Below, piece by piece: positions 47,323-56,026 of a stretch of DNA of 64,000 nucleotides (within the stretch, counting starts at the first letter, position 1; each line of letters begins with the position of its first letter). The notes under the pieces are model-generated. The model did not search any database and was not told where the DNA came from. It worked only from the letters and a program-made list of their open reading frames with translations. Origin of the DNA: Bifidobacterium psychraerophilum (lineage in GTDB: Bacteria; Actinomycetota; Actinomycetes; Actinomycetales; Bifidobacteriaceae); contig NZ_JGZI01000009.1 of the NCBI RefSeq assembly GCF_000741705.1, positions 496,001 to 560,000 of the forward strand, in the 5' to 3' direction. The position numbers were made by a program, and so were the translations under genes.

Positions 47323-49902
47323 TCAGCGGCCCGAGCTCAATGATTTGAGCATATCCAGGGTCTGTGAAGCCTTCATATCCGGCAGATATGCCTGAAGAAC
47401 CGCCAGACCGATGCTCACCAGCTTGGCCGGGTCGCTGTAGCAGATATACACCGGCTCTTCCTGGGGTTGGAATTTCTGTTTGAAGAAGAACAGGGAACGG
47501 AAGCCGTATGCGGGTTCCACGATGTCGGCGACGATCTGCAAGGCATGCGTGATGATGTTGGATGATTCCTCATCGTCGGTATTCAGTCCCGCCAAGGGCG
47601 CCGCCGACAGACTCATGAACACCGCTTCACCCTCATCCCGCAGGCGTTCGGCCATACGGGCTATCAGGAACTCCATAATGCCGTTCGGGCTGTCGGTGCT
47701 GTGCCGCATGAAATCGAGTGTCCATCCGATGATGCGACCCTCCTGCCAGGTCGGCAGCCAGCTGGTCACCCCAAGCACATGGTTGTTCTCATCAATGGCA
47801 TAGAGCAGACGGACACGAGGGTCCTGCAGCTCCTGAAGCCCACCCAGGGTGAATTTCATTTCGGGGAGCGCCTTGCTGTCCGCCCACTGCTCGGAGATGC
47901 TGACTATCTGCGATTGTATGGGTCGTGGCGTCTGTTCAAAAGTGCTTTGCACATCGGTGATGCCTGAGCGCTTGGCCTTGTTGATGGCGGTGCGGATATC
48001 CTGCCATTTTTTCCCGCGGGTCTGCCATTCCCTAGGATCGACCACCATTTCCATGCCGACCTGGATGCTGGAATACCCTTGCGCCGCAAGGATCTCACGC
48101 GCAGGGCGATGCAGGCTGTAGAACACCGGGGACCAGGAGTGCTCGACGCAGAAACGTGCGAAGTTCGTCAGATCGGATTGGTATTCGGCAGGGTCTCCGA
48201 AGGGGCCGGTTGTGGTCAGGGCCACACCATGCAGCACCCTGTAGGCTATGGCGGATTTGCCGCTGTGTGAGAACCAGTAGCTGTTGCCTTCCCAGGTGCA
48301 CATGAAGGACATGGATTCTCCGCCGAGCTCGACCAGCCGTCCTGCGTCGCGCCGCGATTCCACGTCGAGCACGGAGGATTCCTTCATCCAACCGGCAACG
48401 ACCAGGATGACGAAGAACCAGAAAATCGGGCCCACCGCCTGCCGGAGGATCATCGCGGGCACCGTCGTGGGCAGGAACGCGATTTTGGTGCCGTCGGTGA
48501 ATGCGATGGGCAGGAAGCGCTGTGGGAGATCCTTGATGAGCATCATGATGTCGGCACGGGGGCGGAAGGATCCAGCCATCGACAATCCCAGCAACACGTA
48601 ACTGACGCTGACGCCGACGAAGGCGGCGGCGATGGTGACGATGCCGGCTTCGATGCGACCACGCTTGGTTCTGATGGTGAAGAAATGACGGTGGGTGAGT
48701 ACCAGTATGGCGAAAATCAACGGTGGGAGAGAGGTCGTCAGGAAGGTCAGTGCCGCACCATGCCTGATGATCGTACTGAGCGACTCACCCGAAACCATCG
48801 GATCCACAAAGCAATAGACGAATGCCAGGGCCGCTATCGATGCGTTCATCACAATGCATGCCCATGCCGCGATACGTCGTCCCTTATACATGCCCCACGC
48901 GATGATGAGCAAGGCGGCGGTCGGCAGCAGTGAGCGGAGTACCGCCCCCGGAAGTGCCACATGGGCCAGTCCGTAAGGGTTGAAGCATCCCTGGGTGCCC
49001 TGCCCCTCCAAACAGGTCAGCACTTGCGGCGCATGTACCGAGCCGCCGGTGACGAACATCGCGAGTGTGCTCAGTGCTCCCGCACGATGATGCGAGGTCA
49101 GGGCCACAACAGGTCCCAGCGCGAGGATCATGCAGATCGCGCCGAAGATGCGACGACTCTCGAAGGGGGTCGCATGCCACCAGTGGCTTCGGTCCGCAGG
49201 TCCATGCCATACCCTGCCCGTGATGTGGCCGATGACCGCCGCCGCGAGGATGCAGTAGTCACCCGGATTTCCGGAGTAGAGGACGCTGATCAGGATGGCG
49301 CTGTAGCCGAAGAGCTGTATGCGACGTCTCCACAGATAGTCGCTGTATTCACTGGCGGCGAAGAGTGAGCCGATGACGAGAACGAGTGGTGTCAGCGTCA
49401 TGCGAACCGTTGAAATCGCATGCCATTGCCCTGCCAAGGCATTCAGCAGGGTGCACAGCAGCAGACCGCTGGCGGTTCCCACGAAAGCAGGCACGACGCA
49501 TGCGGCGATCGTCCTCTTCGTGCCCAGTCGGCTTTGCGCTATGGCCAGGATGATGAAGGAGAGCACGGTGTGCATCAGCAGTCTCAGGGGGCTGTACACC
49601 AGCACCAGACTGGTGACGAGTCTGACGAGCTGCACGTCGAGTTCCGGCTGGGTGCCGGGGCCTTTATGGACGGGAGGGCTCAGTATCTGACCGAGGCTGA
49701 GCGAGGGGGCTGTGTCCGGCATGCCGGGCATGAAAATCGCATGGTAGATGAAGTAAGCGATGTTGAGCAACAGGATCGCCAGCGCGAATACCACTGCCAG
49801 ACGGTGTGCGCGCAGCCATTGGCGCACGTCGGCAAGCATGGCCTTCCAATGCCCGGCATCTTTTCGTTGATCCTTGTTCATGCCTTGATTCTTCCCCTTC
49901 AT
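47323..49902 (-). CDS. MprF-type aminoacyl-phosphatidylglycerol synthase/flippase
   Basis: 859 residues. Many membrane helices (about 30-510) are followed by a cytoplasmic DUF2156/GNAT-like catalytic domain (about 520-859). The latter contains SFMCTWEGNSYWFSHSGKSAIAYR, FGDPAE, KRSGITDVQSTFEQTP and GVTSWLPTW, typical of tRNA-dependent lipid aminoacylation. It transfers an amino acid (Lys or Ala) from tRNA to phosphatidylglycerol, lowering surface charge and aiding resistance to cationic peptides. The start at 49902 is chosen for AAGGA 6 bases upstream. The aminoacyl specificity is not readable. Confidence 0.82.
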   Translation of the reverse strand: MKGKNQGMNKDQRKDAGHWKAMLADVRQWLRAHRLAVVFALAILLLNIAYFIYHAIFMPGMPDTAPSLSLGQILSPPVHKGPGTQPELDVQLVRLVTSLVLVYSPLRLLMHTVLSFIILAIAQSRLGTKRTIAACVVPAFVGTASGLLLCTLLNALAGQWHAISTVRMTLTPLVLVIGSLFAASEYSDYLWRRRIQLFGYSAILISVLYSGNPGDYCILAAAVIGHITGRVWHGPADRSHWWHATPFESRRIFGAICMILALGPVVALTSHHRAGALSTLAMFVTGGSVHAPQVLTCLEGQGTQGCFNPYGLAHVALPGAVLRSLLPTAALLIIAWGMYKGRRIAAWACIVMNASIAALAFVYCFVDPMVSGESLSTIIRHGAALTFLTTSLPPLIFAILVLTHRHFFTIRTKRGRIEAGIVTIAAAFVGVSVSYVLLGLSMAGSFRPRADIMMLIKDLPQRFLPIAFTDGTKIAFLPTTVPAMILRQAVGPIFWFFVILVVAGWMKESSVLDVESRRDAGRLVELGGESMSFMCTWEGNSYWFSHSGKSAIAYRVLHGVALTTTGPFGDPAEYQSDLTNFARFCVEHSWSPVFYSLHRPAREILAAQGYSSIQVGMEMVVDPREWQTRGKKWQDIRTAINKAKRSGITDVQSTFEQTPRPIQSQIVSISEQWADSKALPEMKFTLGGLQELQDPRVRLLYAIDENNHVLGVTSWLPTWQEGRIIGWTLDFMRHSTDSPNGIMEFLIARMAERLRDEGEAVFMSLSAAPLAGLNTDDEESSNIITHALQIVADIVEPAYGFRSLFFFKQKFQPQEEPVYICYSDPAKLVSIGLAVLQAYLPDMKASQTLDMLKSLSSGR

Positions 49903-49995
49903 GTGCATTCCTTGATTCATCTGTACGGATGGTTTCGGCACGGATGGCCTCGGCGCCCAAGTCGAGAGCCGCCCTTGCCCATGCCCGAAGCCGGG

Positions 49996-51357
49996 CTATG
50001 GGGTGACGACCGTGATATTGGGGTAGTCTGCCAACTGCTTGGTCATCACGCCCAGACCCATCTGTGCGCTTATCCAATCGATCCCCGGGTTCAATGCGGT
50101 TTTCACGGTGTTCCAATCATGACCCGAATGCGCGGTGACCACGGTTTTCACCGTCATGCCTGCATCGACACCGGCACCTCCGATCGCATGCATATTGCCG
50201 ATGGATCGGGCATCCTGATCACCGGCGGCGCTGAACATCGTCTGCGTTGAGGGAGCGTGCTGCTTGATGGCGACGACCGGGATCTGCGCTTCGTATGCTT
50301 TGGCATCCCCGTTGAAATACCGGCGGATCATCGATTCCCGCGAACCTTCGGTCGGTGCGATCTCACCGTCGATCGGGAACATGTGCCCGTACAGCTCGGG
50401 ATGCCGCGCTCCCAATTGCGTCGAGCAGGTTCCTCCCTGTGAGAATCCGCCGATGCCCCATTCCGTCGGTGATGATGCCACGGGCAGATGCTTCTTCACC
50501 CAATTCGTGACGTCCTTGGTCACATAGCTTTCGACATTGCCGACCACGGGTGAATCGACACACAGGCTGTTGTTGCGCGTGGAACCGTTCTGATCGGGTG
50601 AGACGACGATCGGAGCAAGGCCGTTATGCGCCTTGGCGTAATTGTTGAGCACGGCGGCGATATTGCTCGCGGTGAAGAAACGATCCGGGCTGCCCGGCTG
50701 ACCTCCGAGCATGATGAGTACCGGAAGCCTGGGAGGCTTGGCGGAAAGTGCCGCAGGAGGCAGATAGATATCGGCGGCACGAGGATTGAAACCGGATATC
50801 GTGCCTTTGATATCCACCGAACGCACCTCGCCCGTTGCGGGATGGTGAGGGGCCTTGCCCGCCGCCGCCAGTGTGTTCCATTCCTCGACCGTCATGCTCG
50901 GATGACGCACCGCATCGGTATCGAGTTTGCTGTAGACAGGAACCCCGAACACGCTGCTGAAAAGAATGAACTCCCCATACACCATGTTGACCCTCAGCAG
51001 GGTGAACAGCACCAGAATCGGTATCGCGATCGCGCAGACCACACGTCGGCCCGCATGGGTCATGACCAGGGCCGCGATCAGATATCCCAACGATGCAAGA
51101 CCGAGGCTGATGACTGTGATGACCCGGTATCCGAGGCTGACGCCGAATACCACGAACACATCGGAGAGCAGCCATGTGACGAGGTAACCGAGAGCGCCGG
51201 AGGCGATGCCGATGAGTATTTCAAACAGCAGCTTCCTGCGATGCTTTGCGCCCAGTTGCATGACCAGGGTGATCAGCAGCACTGCGGCGGTGAGGCAAAG
51301 CCATAGTGTTGGCAGCCAGCCGTGCAGGAGATGTATGTGAAGCAGCCAGTCGATCAT
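49996..51357 (-). CDS. Membrane-anchored alpha/beta hydrolase (esterase family)
   Basis: 453 residues. Four N-terminal helices (to about 130) precede an extracellular esterase-D/mycolyltransferase-like domain. The nucleophile serine is in GIGGFSQGGT, an oxyanion-type MLGGQPGSPD and the late histidine AHSGHDWNTVK complete the likely triad. It precedes the MprF-type gene by 93 bases in the same direction. In Enterococcus and Corynebacterium, hydrolases encoded next to aminoacyl-PG synthases remove the amino acid again. A similar role here is inferred. Start at 51357 with GGGGGAA upstream. Confidence 0.75.
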   Translation of the reverse strand: MIDWLLHIHLLHGWLPTLWLCLTAAVLLITLVMQLGAKHRRKLLFEILIGIASGALGYLVTWLLSDVFVVFGVSLGYRVITVISLGLASLGYLIAALVMTHAGRRVVCAIAIPILVLFTLLRVNMVYGEFILFSSVFGVPVYSKLDTDAVRHPSMTVEEWNTLAAAGKAPHHPATGEVRSVDIKGTISGFNPRAADIYLPPAALSAKPPRLPVLIMLGGQPGSPDRFFTASNIAAVLNNYAKAHNGLAPIVVSPDQNGSTRNNSLCVDSPVVGNVESYVTKDVTNWVKKHLPVASSPTEWGIGGFSQGGTCSTQLGARHPELYGHMFPIDGEIAPTEGSRESMIRRYFNGDAKAYEAQIPVVAIKQHAPSTQTMFSAAGDQDARSIGNMHAIGGAGVDAGMTVKTVVTAHSGHDWNTVKTALNPGIDWISAQMGLGVMTKQLADYPNITVVTP

Positions 51358-51567
51358 CGTTCCCCCCAACCGAATGTCATGGCATGCGTGCCATATGAGG
51401 CGGCACGAGGATGACCATGAAACCACAGCCAGAGACGCAGGCGGCATATGGCCGTTCCCCGTCTCTGCTCAATTCCGACAGACAACGCTACCTGTATCTG
51501 GAGTATCTGCAAATCAGCCTTAGGGACGACTTTTGCGCAAGGCCATATCCGAGGGCGGATACAGTGA

Positions 51568-51603
51568 GGCCCCGATGCGGATCCGAAGAATCGCATCGGG
51601 GCC
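51568..51603 (-). terminator. Perfect 12-bp hairpin after the ribosomal-protein cluster
   Basis: GGCCCCGATGCG (51568-51579) pairs with CGCATCGGGGCC (51592-51603), 12-base loop, 44 bases downstream of the L32 stop codon on the minus strand. Confidence 0.75.
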
Positions 51604-51647
51604 CAGCCCTACTTGTGGATTCGGTGGAGCGGAATCCACCATGGCGC

Positions 51648-51815
51648 TCAGAGTTTGAGCAGACCTTTTCTGGCCGCGGCCGCCAGGTGCTGAGGCACCT
51701 CTACGACGCTGCCGTCAGGTGTGCTGACAGTGATGATCTGTTCGTTGTGCGCCTTCCACTGCGCGCGCCTCGCGTGCGTGTTGGCTCTTGACTTCTTGTA
51801 CTTGGGAAGTGCCAT
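51648..51815 (-). CDS. rpmF: Ribosomal protein L32, cysteine-free paralog
   Basis: 55 residues, [22 protein letters not shown] start typical of L32. The zinc-binding C-x2-C pairs of the standard form are absent. Last gene of the L31-L36-L32 unit; its ATG overlaps the L36 stop (TGATG). Confidence 0.93.
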   Translation of the reverse strand: MALPKYKKSRANTHARRAQWKAHNEQIITVSTPDGSVVEVPQHLAAAARKGLLKL

Positions 51816-51937
51816 CAGCCCTGCCTCGCTTTGAAATTGGGATGTTTTTTGTTGATGACGTAGATATGACCGCGTCGGCGCACCACAACCGACCCGTCCT
51901 TGCGCGCGAGTGAGCGCACCGATGATTTGACCTTCAT
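51815..51937 (-). CDS. rpmJ: Ribosomal protein L36, cysteine-free paralog
   Basis: 40 residues reading [20 protein letters not shown] and ending [11 protein letters not shown]. The standard L36 has C-x2-C...C-x4-H zinc ligands; here none remain, matching the zinc-independent L36 type. It overlaps the genes on both sides by 1 and 4 bases. Confidence 0.92.
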   Translation of the reverse strand: MKVKSSVRSLARKDGSVVVRRRGHIYVINKKHPNFKARQG

Positions 51938-52218
51938 GCTGATTCCTTGTCACCCTGCGCCGGATTGCGGCGGTAGCGCTGGTTGAATTTCTGCACCTGG
52001 CCCGCCGTGTCGAGCACGATGTTGTTGCCGGTGTAGAAGGGATGGCTGGCGGAGGAGACCTCGACGTTCACCAGGGGATATTCCTTGCCGTCCTCCCATG
52101 TGACGGTCGGCAGGGACTTGGCTTTGGCCGCCAAGGTGGAACGTGTGAGCATCATCGTGCCCGCGGATTGATCCCGGAACACCACATAGTCATACGTGGG
52201 ATGAATATTCGCTTTCAT
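51934..52218 (-). CDS. rpmE2: Ribosomal protein L31 type B (zinc-free)
   Basis: 94 residues, [20 protein letters not shown] start and [12 protein letters not shown] motif of type B L31, no cysteines. In other bacteria type B L31 replaces zinc-binding L31 when zinc is scarce, releasing zinc. The 235 bases upstream contain a doubled GGCACTGTTTCC and no clear Zur box. Confidence 0.93.
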   Translation of the reverse strand: MKANIHPTYDYVVFRDQSAGTMMLTRSTLAAKAKSLPTVTWEDGKEYPLVNVEVSSASHPFYTGNNIVLDTAGQVQKFNQRYRRNPAQGDKESA

Positions 52219-52453
52219 TGTTGTCTTCTTTCTCAGGGTCCTGGCCTGACTGGCGTGGCATGCTTCGTGTGGCACTGTTTCCGCGGCACTGTTTCCTTGG
52301 CACCGCTTTCAACGCATCTCTGCATTTCCTGCATCCGATGTGGTGAACGGATTCGGGAGCCGTTGCATCCAACCGCGAATCGAAGCGGGCATCCGGAGCG
52401 GGCTTGAGGAATGTTCCGCTGCCGGGATGCCTGCCGTCAGGGGTGTTGGAAAA

Positions 52454-52759
52454 TCACCAACTGGATTTGGTTACGCCGGGGAGCTCGCCACGGTGGGCCA
52501 TCTCGCGCATGTTGATGCGTGAAAGGCCGAATTTGCGCAGGTAGCCGCGCGGTCTGCCATCCACGGCATCACGGTTGCGCAACCGCGTGGGGCTGGCATC
52601 CCGGGGGAGGGCATGCAGTTTGCTCATGGCGGTGTCCCTTTCCTCCTGGCTCAGGTGGGGGTTGACACTGTCCCGCTTGTATTGCGCCCTGCGTTCCGCG
52701 TACCGTTCGACGATGCCTTCTCTGCGGATCTGTTTATTGATTTTGCTGGTTTTAGCCAT
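52454..52759 (-). CDS. rpsN: Ribosomal protein S14, long zinc-independent form
   Basis: 101 residues, [23 protein letters not shown] and [23 protein letters not shown]. The 61-residue zinc form has four cysteines; this form has none. Part of the L28-L33-S14 unit. Confidence 0.93.
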   Translation of the reverse strand: MAKTSKINKQIRREGIVERYAERRAQYKRDSVNPHLSQEERDTAMSKLHALPRDASPTRLRNRDAVDGRPRGYLRKFGLSRINMREMAHRGELPGVTKSSW

Positions 52760-52775
52760 GCTTCCTTCTCTGCTT

Positions 52776-52946
52776 TCAGCGTGTTTCCCGGAAGATGACC
52801 CGGCGGCGAAGCACGGGATCATATTTCAGCAGCTCAACCCTGTCTGGGGTGTTGCGTCTGCTTTTGCGGGTGGTGTAGGTGAATCCCGTTCCCTCGGTCG
52901 AGCGCAGCGTGATGACGGGGCGGTTCTCGCTTGATTTTGATGCCAT
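52776..52946 (-). CDS. rpmG: Ribosomal protein L33, cysteine-free paralog
   Basis: 56 residues, beginning [19 protein letters not shown] and ending [11 protein letters not shown]. The C-x2-C pairs of zinc-type L33 are absent. It lies 16 bases before rpsN and 67 after rpmB. Confidence 0.92.
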   Translation of the reverse strand: MASKSSENRPVITLRSTEGTGFTYTTRKSRRNTPDRVELLKYDPVLRRRVIFRETR

Positions 52947-53013
52947 GAGTATTCCTTAGCTTTTTCGGTGCGTCCTCGGCGGCACGTGATGATCCGGGAT
53001 GCCCTTCGACGGC

Positions 53014-53253
53014 TCAGATCTTCAGGGTGCCTTGCGCCCGTAGTGTTGCGACCACGGAATCTATACCTCTGCGATCTATGGTCTTGATGCCTTTCGCAGA
53101 GACCTGAAGGGTGATGTGGCGCCCGAGTGAGGGCACCCAATACCTCTTGTTCTGCAGGTTGGCTTGGAAGCGTCGGCGCGTCGCCTTGTGTGAATGGGAT
53201 ATGGAGTTGCCATAGCTGGCATGGGTTCCGAGAACTTGACATGATTTGGACAT
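53014..53253 (-). CDS. rpmB: Ribosomal protein L28, zinc-independent paralog
   Basis: 79 residues, [29 protein letters not shown], only one cysteine and so no zinc ribbon. First gene of the L28-L33-S14 unit. The promoter TTGCGA-N17-TATAGT (53289 to 53261, minus strand) places the expected transcript start within a few bases of the ATG at 53253, suggesting a leaderless message; an in-frame GTG at 53262 would lie upstream of it. A Zur-type box sits between -35 and -10. Confidence 0.92.
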   Translation of the reverse strand: MSKSCQVLGTHASYGNSISHSHKATRRRFQANLQNKRYWVPSLGRHITLQVSAKGIKTIDRRGIDSVVATLRAQGTLKI

Positions 53254-53260
53254 GAATGCC

Positions 53261-53289
53261 ACTATAGTAAACGATAATCATTATCGCAA
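53261..53289. promoter_or_regulatory. Zur-box-like palindrome in a divergent promoter
   Basis: CGATAATCATTATCG (53272-53286), a perfect 7-1-7 palindrome close to known actinobacterial Zur boxes (TGATAATNATTATCA type). On the minus strand it lies between TTGCGA and TATAGT of the rpmB promoter; on the plus strand it is 17 bases before the CobW-like gene. It could repress both directions when zinc is plentiful. Confidence 0.8.
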
Positions 53290-53303
53290 GTAGAGGGTCC
53301 GAT

Positions 53304-54758
53304 ATGGAATATTCCCGATCACAGGCCGCCGCGGAGACCGGTTCCGCCCAGCAGCAAGGTCTGCCGCATCCCGGGGCGAGGAAATCGCCTCGCGCAGGGC
53401 GAACGCAGTGCTCGGTGCTGCTGCTTACAGGGGCCACGGGGGCCGATTTGGATGCCGCCGTGTTGCATCTCGCCAGTGGTAAGCATGGTGTGATGGCTTT
53501 GCGGTACTGGGTTGAGGCCGATCCGGCGGAGTACGGGAGTCTGCGTGTCACCCGTTCGCTGTGCGCGGAGCGTGAGATCCCCGTGCAGGATGCCAGGGGA
53601 CGGGTGCCGGTGGTCATGGACGGATGCTGCCTGACCTGTACGGTCAAACACGATGTGGGACTGCTGCTTGGCGAATGCGCGCAGCAGTGCGAACATCTGC
53701 TGGTGGTGCTGCCTCCGGGTATGGAGGCCGCTCCGGTCGCATCCTATCTGGAGGACAGCTGCGCGTTGGATCGCGCTTTTCTCACCATCGCCGATGATTT
53801 TTCGGAGGGTGACGAATGCGGGGAGGTCGCATGCCCGCAGGGTGAGAGTCTGGAATACGTCTCGGTGGGTGGCATCGTCACCGTCGTCCGGCACGGGGGA
53901 TTGCAGGATCGTCTCTTCGATGATGCGCCCTTCATGATCGCCGAAGCCACTTCAGCACAGGATGCGCATGGAGGAAGCCGTGATGCGGTGTATGAATCTG
54001 CGGTGGAGGACCCGATGGACGACCGGAGTCTTGGTGGGGTGACCGCGAATCTGCTGCATGAGGCGGATCATGTGTTGCTCTGTGACTGGACCCCTGGGGC
54101 TGACCGCGCCGTAGAGGATGTTGGTCAACGCGCATCCGCGCACGCTCCCGGGCCCGAGGGCGCCGCACAGGAGGGTGCGATGGATGCCGAGGATGCCGCC
54201 GATCCGATTATCGATCTGCTGCGGGCTTTGATGCCTGGAGGGGCTGTCATCCACGATGACATCGGCCGGGTCGATATCGCCGAATTGGCGCAGGCCGTCG
54301 CGGCCGTGGGGAACCCGGATGAGTTGGACGGGGAGGTCCTGCAATTCAAGGCCTTCGGAAGGGATGTGGTCGCCTTGGGCTTGCGCACGCGTCGATTGCT
54401 TCATCCCGGCAGGCTCTCGGAGTTTCTGGCCGGGGACCATCAGGCCATGCATATCCAGGCCCACTTCAGGGTGCCGACGAAACCCTTCTCCACCTTTGTG
54501 TGGGAATGCGAGCCCAACGGTTCCCAGATCGAGCAGATCCCCGACGGGCAGCTTGACGGGGATATCGCGGCCACCGAACTGTTCATGCTGGCGTCATGCG
54601 AAGACGCACGCAGCGATGGTGCCGAGCTGACTCGCATGGTGGAGGGATTGCTGCTCACCGCCGAAGAGATGGGACGCGGAACGGTGGAGTGGATGGGTCA
54701 GGATGATGTGTTCACCCGGTGGGCGGAAGGCGGCCCCGCCGATGTCGACGGAGAATAA
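53304..54758 (+). CDS. CobW/COG0523-like protein with degenerate nucleotide site
   Basis: 484 residues. The COG0523 layout is recognisable: an N-terminal strand-loop (CSVLLLTGATGADLDAAVLHL), the cysteine motif GCCLTCTVKHD near residue 113, an HH-poor linker, and the C-terminal CobW domain (FKAFGRDVVALGLRTRRLLHPGRL). The P-loop normally reads GxxGxGKTT, but here the lysine and serine/threonine are gone, and the CxCC metal motif reads CCLTC. A GTP-driven zinc chaperone function is therefore doubtful; it may only bind metal. The central part has acidic insertions. It is divergent from rpmB across a Zur-type box. Confidence 0.72.
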   Translation: MEYSRSQAAAETGSAQQQGLPHPGARKSPRAGRTQCSVLLLTGATGADLDAAVLHLASGKHGVMALRYWVEADPAEYGSLRVTRSLCAEREIPVQDARGRVPVVMDGCCLTCTVKHDVGLLLGECAQQCEHLLVVLPPGMEAAPVASYLEDSCALDRAFLTIADDFSEGDECGEVACPQGESLEYVSVGGIVTVVRHGGLQDRLFDDAPFMIAEATSAQDAHGGSRDAVYESAVEDPMDDRSLGGVTANLLHEADHVLLCDWTPGADRAVEDVGQRASAHAPGPEGAAQEGAMDAEDAADPIIDLLRALMPGGAVIHDDIGRVDIAELAQAVAAVGNPDELDGEVLQFKAFGRDVVALGLRTRRLLHPGRLSEFLAGDHQAMHIQAHFRVPTKPFSTFVWECEPNGSQIEQIPDGQLDGDIAATELFMLASCEDARSDGAELTRMVEGLLLTAEEMGRGTVEWMGQDDVFTRWAEGGPADVDGE

Positions 54759-54775
54759 TTCTCAAAAACACACTA

Positions 54776-54807
54776 TTAATGATAATTAATATCATTAAGT
54801 GTATACT
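54776..54807 (+). promoter_or_regulatory. Second Zur-box-like palindrome and -10 element before znuA
   Basis: TTAATGATA (54776-54784), ATTAA centre, TATCATTAA (54790-54798): perfect 9-bp arms. TATACT (54802-54807) follows at once and would serve as -10, so a bound repressor would cover the promoter. The leader to the znuA ATG is about 130 bases. Confidence 0.7.
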
Positions 54808-54944
54808 GGTTCTCGTCAAGACAGCGGACTTATGTGGCGCGCTTGCGAGAGAATGAACGGCTGTGAAGCTGGGACGCCCGGAATGCACATCATCGAATCG
54901 TTGTCAGCAATAGCAATATGAATATCAGTGGGAAGTAGGGAACT

Positions 54945-55880
54945 ATGTCGGTATCGGCATTCTTCAACTCGACAAAACGAGCTGCCTTCAGGCGTGTTAT
55001 GGCGGCCTCGATCGCCTTTGCGGCTTTGGTCGGAACAGCGGCATGCGGATCGACCGCAGGGGATGCGTCGTCAAGCTCGCAGTCCGATGAGAAGATCAGC
55101 GTCATCGCGAGCATCAATCAATGGGGTTCCGTCGCACGGGATCTTGGTGGGGACAAGGTCAGTGTCACCTCGATCATGACCAACACCAATGTGGAGGCAC
55201 ACGATTACGAGCCGACGAGCTCCGACGTGGCGAAGTTCACGTCGGCGAAGGTCGTTGTGGTCAATGGTGCCGATTACGATCCATGGGCTTCCAAGGCGGC
55301 GTCTTCTACCGATGCCACCCTGGTCAACGCGGCGGAAGCGGGCGGCAAGAAATCCGGTGACAACCCACACGTATGGTTCTCCGCATCGGTGCGTACGGCT
55401 GCGGCGGATGCGATCACCAAGGCCTATGAGAAGGCCCTGCCTTCGCAGAAGAGCTACTTCGCCGATCTGAACACCCAGTGGAAGGCCAAAGAGCAGAAGC
55501 TTGAGGCGACGATCAAGCAGTCGAGCAGCACGCTCAAGGGCGTCGACTACGCCGCGACTGAATCCGTTGCCTGGTATCTCGCCGATGACCTCGGTATGAA
55601 CGACATCACCCCAAGTGGCTATGCCCAGGCGTCGGCGAACGAGAGCGAACCATCGCCGGCTGATATCAAGGATTATCAGGAAGCCTTGGCCGGTGGCAAG
55701 ATCAAGCTGCTGGTCTTCAACGAGCAGGAGGCGGATTCGGTCACCAACCAGATCACGTCCGCAGCCAAGAAGAACAACGTGCCGATTGTGAATCTGACCG
55801 AACAGATGCCCAAGCAGTACACGGATCTTCTGGATTGGATGAACGCACTGGTTTCGGACTTCGCCAAAAGCATCAAATAG
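54945..55880 (+). CDS. znuA: Zinc/manganese ABC transporter substrate-binding lipoprotein
   Basis: 311 residues, cluster A-I (ZnuA/TroA) binding protein. Lipobox VGTAAC gives a lipid-anchored cysteine near residue 34. Metal-ligand positions are AHDYEPTSSD (first His), NPHVWFS (second His), ATESVAWY (glutamate in place of the third His seen in many ZnuA proteins) and a late FNEQEADS (Asp/Glu). There is no His-rich loop. No permease or ATPase gene is adjacent. Zinc as substrate is inferred from the Zur-type box. Confidence 0.85.
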   Translation: MSVSAFFNSTKRAAFRRVMAASIAFAALVGTAACGSTAGDASSSSQSDEKISVIASINQWGSVARDLGGDKVSVTSIMTNTNVEAHDYEPTSSDVAKFTSAKVVVVNGADYDPWASKAASSTDATLVNAAEAGGKKSGDNPHVWFSASVRTAAADAITKAYEKALPSQKSYFADLNTQWKAKEQKLEATIKQSSSTLKGVDYAATESVAWYLADDLGMNDITPSGYAQASANESEPSPADIKDYQEALAGGKIKLLVFNEQEADSVTNQITSAAKKNNVPIVNLTEQMPKQYTDLLDWMNALVSDFAKSIK

Positions 55881-55917
55881 CAAACGGTAACAGCCAGTAC
55901 CAGGGCATATGACGATG

Positions 55918-55963
55918 AGGCACCTCATTCGCGGGCTTGACGGCCTTCGCGTCTGAGGTGCCT
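55918..55963 (+). terminator. Hairpin after znuA
   Basis: Perfect 10-bp arms AGGCACCTCA (55918-55927) and TGAGGTGCCT (55954-55963), with an inner GGC/GCC pairing, followed by TCTTCGT. Confidence 0.7.
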
Positions 55964-56026
55964 TCTTCGTGTAGAACAGTATGGATCACTTGGCTTTGTC
56001 TGGCATCGTTGGAACAATCGGAGACT

